Source of the DNA: Flavobacteriales bacterium
GTDB lineage: Bacteria > Bacteroidota > Bacteroidia > DT-38
Assembly: GCA_013214205.1 (NCBI GenBank)
Contig: JABSPQ010000332.1
Coordinates: 1 to 40,110 of the forward strand
Reading direction: 5' to 3'
DNA length: 40,110 nucleotides
How positions within the stretch are numbered: position 1 is the stretch's first letter; each line of letters starts with the position of its first letter. Of the stretch, positions 27,139 through 35,963 are shown piece after piece. The position numbers and the translations under genes were made by a program. Below the pieces are notes generated by a model, which was not told the origin of the DNA, did not search any database, and saw only the letters and a list, made by a program, of their open reading frames with translations.

Positions 27139-27879
27139 TTATGATTTTATTTTAATAAACCCTCCATCTATAGGAAAGTCTGTACCCGTGATAAACCCTG
27201 ATTCATCCGAGCACAAATATAATGCAAGATTAGCAACTTCTGAGGGGGTACCCATTCGACCTATAGGTTGCGACTGGCTTAGCTTTTCGAACATTTCCTT
27301 CTCTTGCCCTGGGTAGGTTTTAGCAATGAAATCGTCAACAAATGGCGTATGTATGCGTGCTGGCGATATACAATTACACCGAATATTATTCTTCAAATAG
27401 TCACATGCAACAGAATATGTCATGGTTAGCACAGCTCCTTTTGTCATTGAATAAGCAAATCTATCCGGAATGCCAACATGAGATGCAATAGAGGCCAAAT
27501 TCAAAATTACCCCTCCATTTCCATCCATCATATGGCTAATACAAGCAAACATAGAATTGTAAACGCCTTTTACGTTTACATTAAACAATCTCTCAAAATC
27601 ATCAGTACTGGTGGTGTCTAACTTGCCAATATGGCTAATACCCGCACAGTTTACCAAAATATCTATTCCGGCTTTAGTTGCAACTTCCGCGGCAGCATTA
27701 ACGCATGCTTTCTGATCTGAGGCATCTACCTGATGAAATATAATATTCCCATCAACATTTCCAGAATTCAAATCGAATACGTGCACTGTAGCTCCTTCAG
27801 CTTCGAATCGCTTTGCGACAGCATTCCCGATTCCGCTTGCGCCACCAGTTATAATAGCTGTTTTGTTTTCTAACCTCAT
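27139..27879 (-). CDS. 2-keto-3-deoxy-L-fuconate dehydrogenase (SDR family)
   Basis: A 246-aa classical short-chain dehydrogenase. The cofactor motif is TGGASGIG, followed by D36 (FDLNSG, NAD preference) and NCAGIS. The catalytic set is S130, Y143 and K147 (YSMTK). The C-terminus SDESGFITGTDFPIDGG is typical. Adjacent to fuconate dehydratase (1 base apart), it should oxidise the C4 hydroxyl of 2-keto-3-deoxy-L-fuconate to the diketo compound. Confidence 0.9.
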   Translation of the reverse strand: MRLENKTAIITGGASGIGNAVAKRFEAEGATVHVFDLNSGNVDGNIIFHQVDASDQKACVNAAAEVATKAGIDILVNCAGISHIGKLDTTSTDDFERLFNVNVKGVYNSMFACISHMMDGNGGVILNLASIASHVGIPDRFAYSMTKGAVLTMTYSVACDYLKNNIRCNCISPARIHTPFVDDFIAKTYPGQEKEMFEKLSQSQPIGRMGTPSEVANLALYLCSDESGFITGTDFPIDGGFIKIKS

Positions 27880-27880
27880 A

Positions 27881-29200
27881 TTACTCTTGTAATGCTTTTT
27901 CTCTGTTTACCCAAATCTCCCCTTCTGGAAACGTGTAGGCATCTAGGCTTTCTTGTTTCATTTGAACGGAATAACCAGGCAATGTTGGCGGGACATATTT
28001 ACCATTCTTTATCTTGATTCTATCAATAAAATGATCGTGTAAGTGATCTGCGTATTCTATCATTCGGCCATCTAACGAACCACTAATACAGATGTAATCA
28101 ATCATGGAAAGATGCTGCACATATTCGCACAATCCAACTCCACCAGCATGCGGACAAACAGGTACGTTAAATTTGGCTGCCATTAACAAAATGGCCAACA
28201 CTTCGTTAACACCCCCAACCCTACAACTATCTATTTGACAAACTTCTATAGAATTTGCTTGAAGCAATTGTTTAAACATTACTCTATTCTGACAATGCTC
28301 GCCTGTGGCTACTTTTATAGGGGCCACTGCTCTAGCGATAGTGGCATGACCTAGTATATCATCTGGACTAGTAGGTTCTTCTATCCAATATGGATTGAAC
28401 TTAGCCAACTTCTTCATGTTTTCAATCGACTCACCTACATCCCAACGCTGATTAGCATCCATCATTAAACGGGCATCGTCGCCAATTTCTTCTCTAATTA
28501 AAGCAGCGCGCTTCATATCGTCTTCAAGGTCGGCGCCAACTTTCATTTTAATATGACTCCATCCGTTCGCAATTGCTTCTCTACATAGCGTTCTGATTTT
28601 TTCATCGGTATAGCCCAACCAGCCTGCAGATGTTGTGTATGCGGGATAACCATTCTCTTTTAGATCAGCTATTCTTTCCTGCTTTGTAGGTTCTAATTTA
28701 GTTAGCATTTCAATTGCTTCCTCTGGCGTAATGGCGTCTGTGATGTACGTAAAGTCTACACATCTCACCAATTCCTCTGGCGACATATCTGCGATTAACT
28801 GCCAAACAGGCCTGCCTTCCATCTTAGCGTAAATGTCCCAGATGGCGTTAATGATAGCACCTGTAGCCAAATGAATCACCCCTTTTTCTGGCCCCAACCA
28901 CCTCAACTGGCTGTCTCCGTTGAATTCTTTCCAAAAGCCACCCATATCAGCAATGATGTCTTCCATCTTTTTGCCAATAAACAAATGCGACATAGAATCG
29001 ATTGCTTTTACAACAATATCGTTACCTCTACCAATTGTAAACGTTAAGCCGTGTCCTTCAACACTTTCATCACTTGTTTTAAGAATCACATAAGCCGCTG
29101 AGTAATCAGGATCTCGATTCATTGCGTCTGAGCCATCAAGGCTGTCGCTTGTAGGGAAACGGATGTCTTTTACTTCAAAATCTACAATAGAAATTGCCAT
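27881..29200 (-). CDS. L-fuconate dehydratase (enolase superfamily)
   Basis: A 439-aa enzyme when started at the ATG at 29200 (a TTG 10 codons upstream is less likely). Mandelate-racemase-group residues are all present: K218/K220 (IKMKVG), metal ligands D248 (DANQRWD), E274 (EEPTSPDD) and E301 (TGEHCQN), and H351 (CPHAGGVGLCEY). These numbers agree with those I recall for the characterised Xanthomonas FucD (K220, H351), supporting true fuconate dehydratase rather than a general sugar-acid dehydratase. It converts L-fuconate to 2-keto-3-deoxy-L-fuconate and is the first fucose gene of the minus-strand operon. Confidence 0.93.
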   Translation of the reverse strand: MAISIVDFEVKDIRFPTSDSLDGSDAMNRDPDYSAAYVILKTSDESVEGHGLTFTIGRGNDIVVKAIDSMSHLFIGKKMEDIIADMGGFWKEFNGDSQLRWLGPEKGVIHLATGAIINAIWDIYAKMEGRPVWQLIADMSPEELVRCVDFTYITDAITPEEAIEMLTKLEPTKQERIADLKENGYPAYTTSAGWLGYTDEKIRTLCREAIANGWSHIKMKVGADLEDDMKRAALIREEIGDDARLMMDANQRWDVGESIENMKKLAKFNPYWIEEPTSPDDILGHATIARAVAPIKVATGEHCQNRVMFKQLLQANSIEVCQIDSCRVGGVNEVLAILLMAAKFNVPVCPHAGGVGLCEYVQHLSMIDYICISGSLDGRMIEYADHLHDHFIDRIKIKNGKYVPPTLPGYSVQMKQESLDAYTFPEGEIWVNREKALQE

Positions 29201-29281
29201 ATGTAATTTATTAGGATGTTGAGCCAACAATAATAGCGAGAATTATTGCCTCTACTATCCTTGTCTGTACTGTTTATGATA

Positions 29282-31948
29282 TTATTTCTGTTGTTGCAAA
29301 TAAGTAACCAACGATGCCAATTCCTTAAACGAAAGTGCATTGGCAAGACCAGATGGCATCATAGAGTTTTCCAGTTCCTCCCGGCTCTTAATGTCCTTCT
29401 TCTCTATTTGATTGGCATTACCAGCAATGTCGCGAATGGTAAGTTTATCGGCAGATTCGGCTGTTACAAACCCCACATACGTCTCATCATCATTGGTTTC
29501 AATTAGCACGGTTGTAAAGCCCTGAGAAATAGAAGCATTTGGTTTTAAAATAGATTCAGCTATTTGATCTCTATTCATAATTGAACCTATCTGCCCCATA
29601 AATGGCCCTTTCATAGTTTTGCCTTTTTCTACATTATGACAAGCAATACAACCTTGATCTATAAAGAGTTTCGCGCCCAACTTAGCGTTTCCCTTAATCT
29701 GGGTTATTGCTACTATTATGTCTTCTATAGACGACTCTCCCACTTGACCTTTCTTATTTTTGATCTTATCTAAATCAATCTTTTGTTCCTCCGTGATTTC
29801 TTCTTTAATCAAAGTTCCGAGTTCGTCAATTTGCATTCTATTGCGATCATTCAACTGAGCAAACATCTCCTTCTTAGAATCGTCTACAGCATTCAACTCC
29901 TTAATCAGTAACGACTTTATCTTATTGGATTCCCCCCATACAACACCTTTGTAATATGGCCCATGTGTATCTGGTCTTGTGCCCCACCACCAACTTCCAT
30001 CATATTTATCTTCTTCATGATAAATTCTGGAAAGCGTTGATAAGATGTTCTCCTTAAGTTTAGCATCTTTACTTACATCATACGCGGCTATTAAACCATC
30101 CACCGCTTTGGCATCGTGCAAATACCTTAATGTCCAAAGTGCCAATTCTGGATTCGTTGTTATCCCTTTAACACATGCATCTATAGCGTTAATTTTAACC
30201 AAAGACTTTACAGCCAAGTGTGTCAATATAATTTCTGAATTTGGTGTAGCATGAGGTCCTTCTACTCCTGCTGGAGGAATTTTAGCCGAAGCAGGCACTT
30301 TAAAGCTCAGTAATGTTTCGGCAGCCTCAACACGTCCCAATCGGCCCAAAGCAATAATTGCAGCTGCCTGCACCCTCGGATTGGCATCTAGGGCAGCATT
30401 AATAATTCGTTCTAACGGAATAGCATCCAAACAACCTTTTCTATCTGCCAAAGCTCTAATTGCGAACTCTCGCACCTTATCTTCTTTACACAACTCCAAT
30501 AAGGCATCTATTCCATTGGCACATGTAGCTTGCGCATAAGTGTAGATTCCTGCTACTCTATTCGCTAACGGCAATGCTTTGTCTTTAGCGATACTCAAAG
30601 AAGCAACTGCAACCTCATCAGTCGATCTGTTAAGCATTTCTTGCTGTGCATGAAATCGAGTAACTGAATTGCCTGCCTTTAAAAGCTCGCCAAGTTCTGT
30701 AACATCTAATGCTTTTAGATCAGGAAAAGCTTCGTATGTCCAACCTTTAGGCACCACCTTTATCACATATCCTTTATCCGGGCTTCCTTTATACCCTGCG
30801 CCATCCCATGCTGCAAGGTACATTCTGCCAGAACCATCTAGGTCCAAATCTGTAATTTGAGGAAGTGTAATAAACTTTTCGTCGGCTTGCGTAAATGTTG
30901 GGCCATCCATAGTAACCCTATGAATAAACAATTCGCTATTACCCCAATCGGCCATCATAGGCACATGATTGTACTCTACAGGCCATCTATCGTCGTCCAT
31001 AAAGTAACTTCCCGTACCCGAACCGCCACCTACGTCAACCAAAGCAGGAATAATCTCGTCCGTAAAATTCTTGAACAAATTAGGATATCCATGTTCTCCA
31101 CTTTGTAAGTAATGCATAAAGCGAATGTTCCATCCCCCGCCATCGTTGGTATTTCCACGGGTATACACATTCATAAAAGGATCAATTGCAACATCATAAA
31201 TATTACGCGTGCCATGGATATACTCTTCCATTTCGGTGCCATCTGGCCTAACCCTTACAATACCACCACCCAACATGGTCATCTTTTTACCCGATCTATC
31301 TTCGGCATTATGAAACCCAAAATCGCCAACAGCAATGTAAATCCAGCCATCAATACCCATTCGGATTCCGTTGGTAGAATGATCAGTTCCTCTTTTTCTT
31401 ATAGACTCTGGAGAGCAAATATTCGTAATTAATGGTTTAGAAGGGCCATCGGCAACACCGTCGTTGTTTTTGTCTTCGAAAACCACAATATCCATTCTTT
31501 CCGCCAAGCTGTCGACAAGATTAAAAACAGTGTACAACACATAAACCTTATCTCCCACAGCCATTATACCACGAGGGTTATCCACTTTCGCAAAAGTGGT
31601 AGTTTGTTCGTATTCGCCATCGTTATCGGCATCTACCAACTTCATAATTCGTCCTTTCCCTGGAGTTTTACCAAGAGAACCAATCATGTCTACTCCAACA
31701 AACACTTCGCCTGTAGGCAAAACGGCCAAACAAGAAGGACTTGGAACAACATCTGGCCCTGCAATATCTGTGAATACAAATGAGGTACTATCTCTTTCTA
31801 TCGCTTCTAAATCTAATCCTGGAGGGGTGAAATAATCTTTTAACTCTTGATTATCTACTGTTTCTGAAGGTTTACCTTGATCACAACCCGACAATACGCC
31901 TAAGACTAAAAGACTTAGCGATAACACCTTCATTTCTATTACTCTCAT
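29282..31948 (-). CDS. Lipoprotein with sorbosone-dehydrogenase-like propeller, HEAT repeats and cytochrome c
   Basis: An 888-aa exported protein. The lipobox is LSGC at about residue 21; the ATG five codons in (31933) is an equally good start. The N-terminal ~400 residues form a beta-propeller of the glucose/sorbosone dehydrogenase or DUF7133 type (GIRMGIDGWIYIAVGDFG, LGGGIVRVRPDG, DLDGSGRMYLAAWDG). The middle (about 430-640) is made of helical HEAT-like repeats. The C-terminus has a haem c motif CIACH at about 767-771 with following Met residues as possible distal ligand. This resembles the 'membrane-bound dehydrogenase' proteins abundant in Planctomycetes and marine Bacteroidetes. It could oxidise a sugar in the periplasm and pass electrons to the respiratory chain. 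It lies just upstream of and co-directional with the fucose operon (81-base gap). Confidence 0.8.
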   Translation of the reverse strand: MRVIEMKVLSLSLLVLGVLSGCDQGKPSETVDNQELKDYFTPPGLDLEAIERDSTSFVFTDIAGPDVVPSPSCLAVLPTGEVFVGVDMIGSLGKTPGKGRIMKLVDADNDGEYEQTTTFAKVDNPRGIMAVGDKVYVLYTVFNLVDSLAERMDIVVFEDKNNDGVADGPSKPLITNICSPESIRKRGTDHSTNGIRMGIDGWIYIAVGDFGFHNAEDRSGKKMTMLGGGIVRVRPDGTEMEEYIHGTRNIYDVAIDPFMNVYTRGNTNDGGGWNIRFMHYLQSGEHGYPNLFKNFTDEIIPALVDVGGGSGTGSYFMDDDRWPVEYNHVPMMADWGNSELFIHRVTMDGPTFTQADEKFITLPQITDLDLDGSGRMYLAAWDGAGYKGSPDKGYVIKVVPKGWTYEAFPDLKALDVTELGELLKAGNSVTRFHAQQEMLNRSTDEVAVASLSIAKDKALPLANRVAGIYTYAQATCANGIDALLELCKEDKVREFAIRALADRKGCLDAIPLERIINAALDANPRVQAAAIIALGRLGRVEAAETLLSFKVPASAKIPPAGVEGPHATPNSEIILTHLAVKSLVKINAIDACVKGITTNPELALWTLRYLHDAKAVDGLIAAYDVSKDAKLKENILSTLSRIYHEEDKYDGSWWWGTRPDTHGPYYKGVVWGESNKIKSLLIKELNAVDDSKKEMFAQLNDRNRMQIDELGTLIKEEITEEQKIDLDKIKNKKGQVGESSIEDIIVAITQIKGNAKLGAKLFIDQGCIACHNVEKGKTMKGPFMGQIGSIMNRDQIAESILKPNASISQGFTTVLIETNDDETYVGFVTAESADKLTIRDIAGNANQIEKKDIKSREELENSMMPSGLANALSFKELASLVTYLQQQK

Positions 31949-31965
31949 TGCATAACTTGTTTGTG

Positions 31966-31973
31966 CAAATATA
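31966..31973 (-). promoter_or_regulatory. TATATTTG -7 box for the propeller/cytochrome gene
   Basis: On the minus strand TATATTTG is an exact TAnnTTTG match, 17 bases before the first ATG (32 before the internal one). No clear TTG -33 box at 19-20 bases upstream. The other minus-strand genes downstream may be transcribed from here. Confidence 0.5.
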
Positions 31974-32343
31974 CTAAACAGCTATTCCTACACCTTCCAT
32001 TTACCAACGAAATGTAGCAAGGCACTAACCATTGGCGGTTCATTTTAAATGGCATTTTATCTATAACTGGGCAAATGGAAACCAAACCTTTATCCCAACA
32101 TTCAGTTTATTATATCACAGCACCACATCAACTTAACATGTACCGTTTATTGCATATTTGGTACAAACATTCAAAACATGAGACAAAAAGCACCACAATA
32201 CAAATTCAATCAACATTCACAAGAAAAATTGGAGACTATTAAATTTTAGGACAAACGAATTAATTCTCAACCTTACTAACTGCTAAAAAAACAAATAATA
32301 ATCTCCTTGCAACAGTTAAACGGCTACCCTATTACCAACCCAA
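31974..32343. other. Intergenic region between divergent genes
   Basis: About 370 AT-rich bases hold no convincing gene. A GTACC/GGTAC inverted pair flanks TTTATTGCATATTT near 32144-32164, with CATATTTG one mismatch from a -7 box on the plus strand. This could be the promoter of the sigma factor gene downstream. A 23-codon ATG frame starts at 32178 but shows no sign of being real. Confidence 0.4.
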
Positions 32344-33171
32344 ATAAACAAAAACGACCTAGATATCCAATTCAATGAATTAAAGAGCGAGCTTGCTACC
32401 TACATTTTCAGGCTTGTTACTAATCGACAAGTAGCGGAAGATGTAGTACACGATACTTACATTAAGGTAGTTGACAAAATAGATACGTTTAAGGGAAGCT
32501 CATCCTTTAAAACGTGGGTATTTAGCATTGCTACCAACATTGCAAAAAACATACTAACCAGACAAAACAAGTGGGTTGAAAGCGCTCAGGACTACGGTGC
32601 CATGTTGCACGTAAAATCTAAAAAGCATTGGGATACCTTTCAACAAGTATTTGCCTCTACCCCCGAACAAGAGTATGAAGTAAAAGAACATTTAGCTTAT
32701 TGCTTTAACTGCATAAATAAAACATTGGAGACTGAGCAACAGGTGTGCCTCTTACTCAAAGAAGTGTATGAATTCAAGGTTCACGAGATAATGCAAATCA
32801 CCGAGCTAACGGAAGGAAAAGTAAAGCACGCCATTGCAAATGCTAGGAAAGAGCTTGTTAATATTTTCGGAAAACGTTGTGCTTTTGTCAATAAAAACGG
32901 TGCTTGCCACCAATGTACAGAATTAACAGGCATGTTAAATCCTAAGCAAGACATTCAGATAAAAGCCAACAAATTGAAGTTGGTTCAAAAACAAAAAACA
33001 GAAAGCCAAGAACGGCTCCTTGATCTTCGGTTTGAATTGGTTCGTGCTGTAGACCCTTTAAATGCCAACAATAATTTAGTGACCACCTACTTTTTAGAAA
33101 ACTCAGAAAAGTGGGTTAAAGAAGGAATAGAAAAAAAAGTTTTAGAAAACCCGTCCGAAACCAAGCCATAG
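32344..33171 (+). CDS. RNA polymerase sigma-70 family factor with no canonical start codon
   Basis: The frame encodes a full sigma factor. Region 2 is read from 32400-32560 (TYIFRLVTNRQVAEDVVHD, then FKTWVFSIATNIAKN). Region 4 is at about 32690-32870 (EVYEFKVHEIMQITELTEGKV). A Cys-rich tail follows (CAFVNKNGACHQC) with a helical end. The first ATG in frame (32602) would delete all of region 2, so it cannot be the true start. The in-frame stop at 32317 bounds the frame, and no ATG, GTG or TTG lies between it and region 2. The ATA at 32344 (encoding INKNDLDIQ) is where an ATG would be expected. Either a rare start is used or the gene is inactivated at initiation. An SRPBCC gene follows after 34 bases. 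Confidence 0.75.
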   Translation: MNKNDLDIQFNELKSELATYIFRLVTNRQVAEDVVHDTYIKVVDKIDTFKGSSSFKTWVFSIATNIAKNILTRQNKWVESAQDYGAMLHVKSKKHWDTFQQVFASTPEQEYEVKEHLAYCFNCINKTLETEQQVCLLLKEVYEFKVHEIMQITELTEGKVKHAIANARKELVNIFGKRCAFVNKNGACHQCTELTGMLNPKQDIQIKANKLKLVQKQKTESQERLLDLRFELVRAVDPLNANNNLVTTYFLENSEKWVKEGIEKKVLENPSETKP

Positions 33172-33205
33172 TTTGTCTAACTACTAAACAAAGACAAATT
33201 GTACT

Positions 33206-33712
33206 ATGACTAAATTAAAAGCACCACTACAGCTAGAGCAAAAAATCCGCATTAATTCAACTCCCGAAAAAGTTTGGGAAGTCTTTAACAATCAATCATT
33301 TCTCACAAAATGGACTCAGGATGTACAGGGTTCTCAATATAAAAACAGAATGGCATCGCCCGGCCAGTTAAGAAAAAACGAATGTATTGTAAATGGTAAA
33401 ATAGGAACGATAGAAACACGCTGTGTTGGTATGACAGGCAAAGAGAGAGCGGAGTTTATTGTTGAAAACGATTCATTCGGCATTACAAAAATGCTATTGA
33501 ACATGTCGTTTGCAGCCGAGTTCCGAAAAATTAACAGCACCGAAACCGAATTTGTGATGCTCTCTCATTACACGCCTAAAAACTTCCTTTTAAGATTGAT
33601 TAACCCTTTAATTAAAAAGAAAATGGGTAAGGAAGTAGACATTATGATTAAAAGACTTAAAGACTATGTGGAGAAAGGGGAAACCAATAAGCTCAACCCT
33701 ATCAACAATTAG
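33206..33712 (+). CDS. SRPBCC (START/Bet v1-like) family protein
   Basis: A 168-aa soluble protein with the SRPBCC opening pattern LEQKIRINSTPEKVWEVFNNQSFLTKWTQDVQG, given at residues 8-39, and a C-terminal helix LINPLIKKKMGKEVDIMIKRLKDYVE spanning about 132-157. Such folds bind hydrophobic ligands in a deep cavity. It lies directly behind the sigma factor, with which it probably shares a transcript. No catalytic function can be assigned. Confidence 0.8.
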   Translation: MTKLKAPLQLEQKIRINSTPEKVWEVFNNQSFLTKWTQDVQGSQYKNRMASPGQLRKNECIVNGKIGTIETRCVGMTGKERAEFIVENDSFGITKMLLNMSFAAEFRKINSTETEFVMLSHYTPKNFLLRLINPLIKKKMGKEVDIMIKRLKDYVEKGETNKLNPINN

Positions 33713-33837
33713 ACAAGTATTTACGTCACAACACCTTACAGCACAATCAGCTCATAATCGGCTTACTACAAGCAATTCGCAACAGAAAATGTGCTGTTTG
33801 ATATTGGATAACATAAAACAAAAGCGCAATTTTGGCT

Positions 33838-33884
33838 ATGAAACGTATGGTAATAGAGTCGGTTTCTATTGCAATACGTTTCAT
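33838..33884. repeat. Near-perfect 20-bp-arm hairpin upstream of a lipoprotein gene
   Basis: The arms 33838-33857 and 33865-33884 (ATGAAACGTAT...AATAGA against TCTATT...ATACGTTTCAT) match at 18 of 20 positions around a 7-base loop. It lies 34 bases before the lipoprotein ATG at 33919. No U-tract follows on either strand. A 5'-UTR structure or a small palindromic element are the best explanations. Confidence 0.8.
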
Positions 33885-33918
33885 TGTTAAGCGTTTCGTT
33901 GGAATTAATTATTCGATT

Positions 33919-34779
33919 ATGAAAACAAATAATGCCGTTGTAGCCATTCTTATTCTATTGCTATTATTCTCATGCAAAAAAGAAGACGACATTGAAATAA
34001 TAGAAGAAAATGACATCCCATATAGCGTGCAAATAGATGGGGATCTGTGGATTCCGTCCGAAGGGGCATTTTGCTCTATATATAACAATCAAATTAATAT
34101 TAATGCCAAAGACAGTTTTGTAAATGGCTTATGGAGGTCATTAGGCTTCAGCATGAAGCATCCCCAAATGGGAACCAATAAGATCTCTTCTATCGCTTAT
34201 GCTGAATTCAATGGACATTCGGGGTTCTTTCTCACACGAGGCAATGGAGTTGTTGAAATAGCAACGTTCGATACAATAAACGGTTATATTGAAGCCAATT
34301 TCAGTATGGAAATAGCAACTGCCGATGAGCCTATGGAGCTTATAAATGGCGTTTTAAAACTGAACATTACAAGTTTATTTTGCCCGGTTGTATACGACAC
34401 GATTACTTCTATTAATAACCTTTTTAACAAATGGACGGTTATCGGGTTTAAAGAATCCACGTCGACAGAATTCGATTCCCCTCCTTGTGGTTACACACCT
34501 TATTTAAAATTCGAAAATTATAATAACGATAGTATTCTACTATATGAATGTCTAGCAACCATTAATCATTCGGGAGGAGCTTACGAGCTTATAAACGATA
34601 GCATATTATTCGATTACCCAGCAACTACTATGGCTGGAGGACCTACCCACGCAATGGACTATGAAGACAGAGTTCACCTTTTTCTAAGAAACAACAAAGT
34701 CAAATATGCCATTAACAACAACAACTTTTTAGTGTTAACAAACAACGATAACATCGAACTCCATTTACTGTTAAACTAA
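33919..34779 (+). CDS. Lipoprotein of unknown function
   Basis: A 286-aa protein when started at the ATG at 33919, where a perfect lipoprotein signal begins: MKTNN, a leucine/isoleucine-rich core, then LFSC with Cys at about residue 19 followed by KKEDD. An ATG 29 codons upstream would put a charged extension before the signal and would translate through the hairpin at 33838-33884, so it is unlikely. The mature part is beta-rich and includes YSVQIDGDLWIPSEGAF-like and VFDTINGYIEANFSM-like segments seen in small Bacteroidetes lipoproteins of the DUF6252-like kind. No function can be assigned. Confidence 0.75.
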   Translation: MKTNNAVVAILILLLLFSCKKEDDIEIIEENDIPYSVQIDGDLWIPSEGAFCSIYNNQININAKDSFVNGLWRSLGFSMKHPQMGTNKISSIAYAEFNGHSGFFLTRGNGVVEIATFDTINGYIEANFSMEIATADEPMELINGVLKLNITSLFCPVVYDTITSINNLFNKWTVIGFKESTSTEFDSPPCGYTPYLKFENYNNDSILLYECLATINHSGGAYELINDSILFDYPATTMAGGPTHAMDYEDRVHLFLRNNKVKYAINNNNFLVLTNNDNIELHLLLN

Positions 34780-34974
34780 TTATTACGAGGCCTCCACCCC
34801 ATTGTTGCAACCCATTAATACGAAGTAATACCCTAATTTCACTAAACAATTAGTGTTTAAAAGCATAAACCAAGCTGCCCTACTTAAAATGCATCAAGTT
34901 AAAACAGTAACATGAACACCGATATATTAAACACCGAAATAATCTTAGAGAACGAAAGAGCACATTGCAACACA

Positions 34975-35556
34975 ATGATTAATATTTCATTTCTCTCTCT
35001 TATAAGCTTCAATCTATGCGCTCAAAACTATACCATAACCCCTAATTCAATTGGTTCAATAAGTCTTTGCCTAGATACACTTGGGATTAAAGAAAGGCAT
35101 TTATCAACCCTTAAAGTGGATATGGATGGATTCGTTGTATTCAGCAAAAAGTATGGCACAGGAGGCTGCACTATTGATGCACACATTTCGGTAGTAGATT
35201 CAATAACGGTACACCGAATTCAAACGGATTGTTCCAAGTATAAAGCAGCCAATGGAGTTTCACCCATAATGAAACTTGATAGTTTGCTTCACCTCGAAAA
35301 CAATTTAAAATATTGGATTGATTTGGCAGACCCTCACCCCATCACTATTTACAGCCGTATTGGAGGTATAGAGATTAATTATTACCTCGACGAATTCACT
35401 GAAAACAAAATCCATGATATCGGAGGAGATGAGGATACTGAGGTTTCCGACCTTAAAACATTTACCGATCTGTTAAACTTTTCAGGCTCACAAGCAAAGG
35501 ATGCTTATGTATATTCAATACAAATTGAAGACACTTTCGGTTGTGGTGTGGAGTAA
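34975..35556 (+). CDS. Exported protein of unknown function
   Basis: About 193 aa from the ATG at 34975, which opens a signal peptide (MINISFLSLISFNLCAQ) ending in the CAQ cleavage motif common in Bacteroidetes. An ATG at 34912 in the same frame would add 21 polar residues and hide the signal. The mature protein has Asp/Gly-rich beta strands and three Cys. No family is recognised. It follows the lipoprotein gene by about 195 bases on the same strand. Confidence 0.6.
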   Translation: MINISFLSLISFNLCAQNYTITPNSIGSISLCLDTLGIKERHLSTLKVDMDGFVVFSKKYGTGGCTIDAHISVVDSITVHRIQTDCSKYKAANGVSPIMKLDSLLHLENNLKYWIDLADPHPITIYSRIGGIEINYYLDEFTENKIHDIGGDEDTEVSDLKTFTDLLNFSGSQAKDAYVYSIQIEDTFGCGVE

Positions 35557-35963
35557 CATTAAACCACCTCAATGCCTCTTCGTATGTCGCTAAATAATAA
35601 AATATGACAAAATACTTTCTTTTATTTTCTATCATGTGCTGAATCCAACCATACTCTTTTTACCCATCAAATTAAGGCTCCTAAATGTTGTCCTTTAAAT
35701 TTTTGAGACAAAACAAAATCTTCTTTTTCAGAAACAAATACACGTAAAAGAAGAATTGAGACCCTGCAAAACCGACATTATCAGGAATAAATTCTACCAC
35801 AGAGGTTAAAGCAGGAAAATCTCAGAATAATTGTTTGACAAATTAATTACTCATATCTTGAAGTCTGTAAACGCTTAAAATCGTTTTTCAATTAGCAATT
35901 GAAATCAAGTTTTTGAATTGCGCATACCTTCCATATTTATTAGCAAAAATTAACCTCAGAAAT
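35557..35963 (+). other. Intergenic region with candidate promoter for the metalloprotease
   Basis: Some 400 AT-rich bases hold no gene I can support. TTG (35831-35833), a 20-base spacer and TATCTTGA (35854-35861) resemble a Bacteroidetes promoter, about 100 bases before the protease ATG at 35964. TTTG at 35834-35837 is an alternative upstream box. Confidence 0.3.

Noticed and set aside
32602-33171. Sigma factor starting at the first in-frame ATG
   Set aside because: This would remove region 2, which is intact and in frame upstream, so the coding region must begin earlier.
33832-33918. N-terminal extension of the lipoprotein gene from an upstream ATG
   Set aside because: It would bury the lipoprotein signal and translate through a long hairpin; the ATG at 33919 is far better.
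35913-35963. TTG start for the metalloprotease
   Set aside because: It adds 17 residues in front of a complete signal peptide that begins with ATG at 35964.
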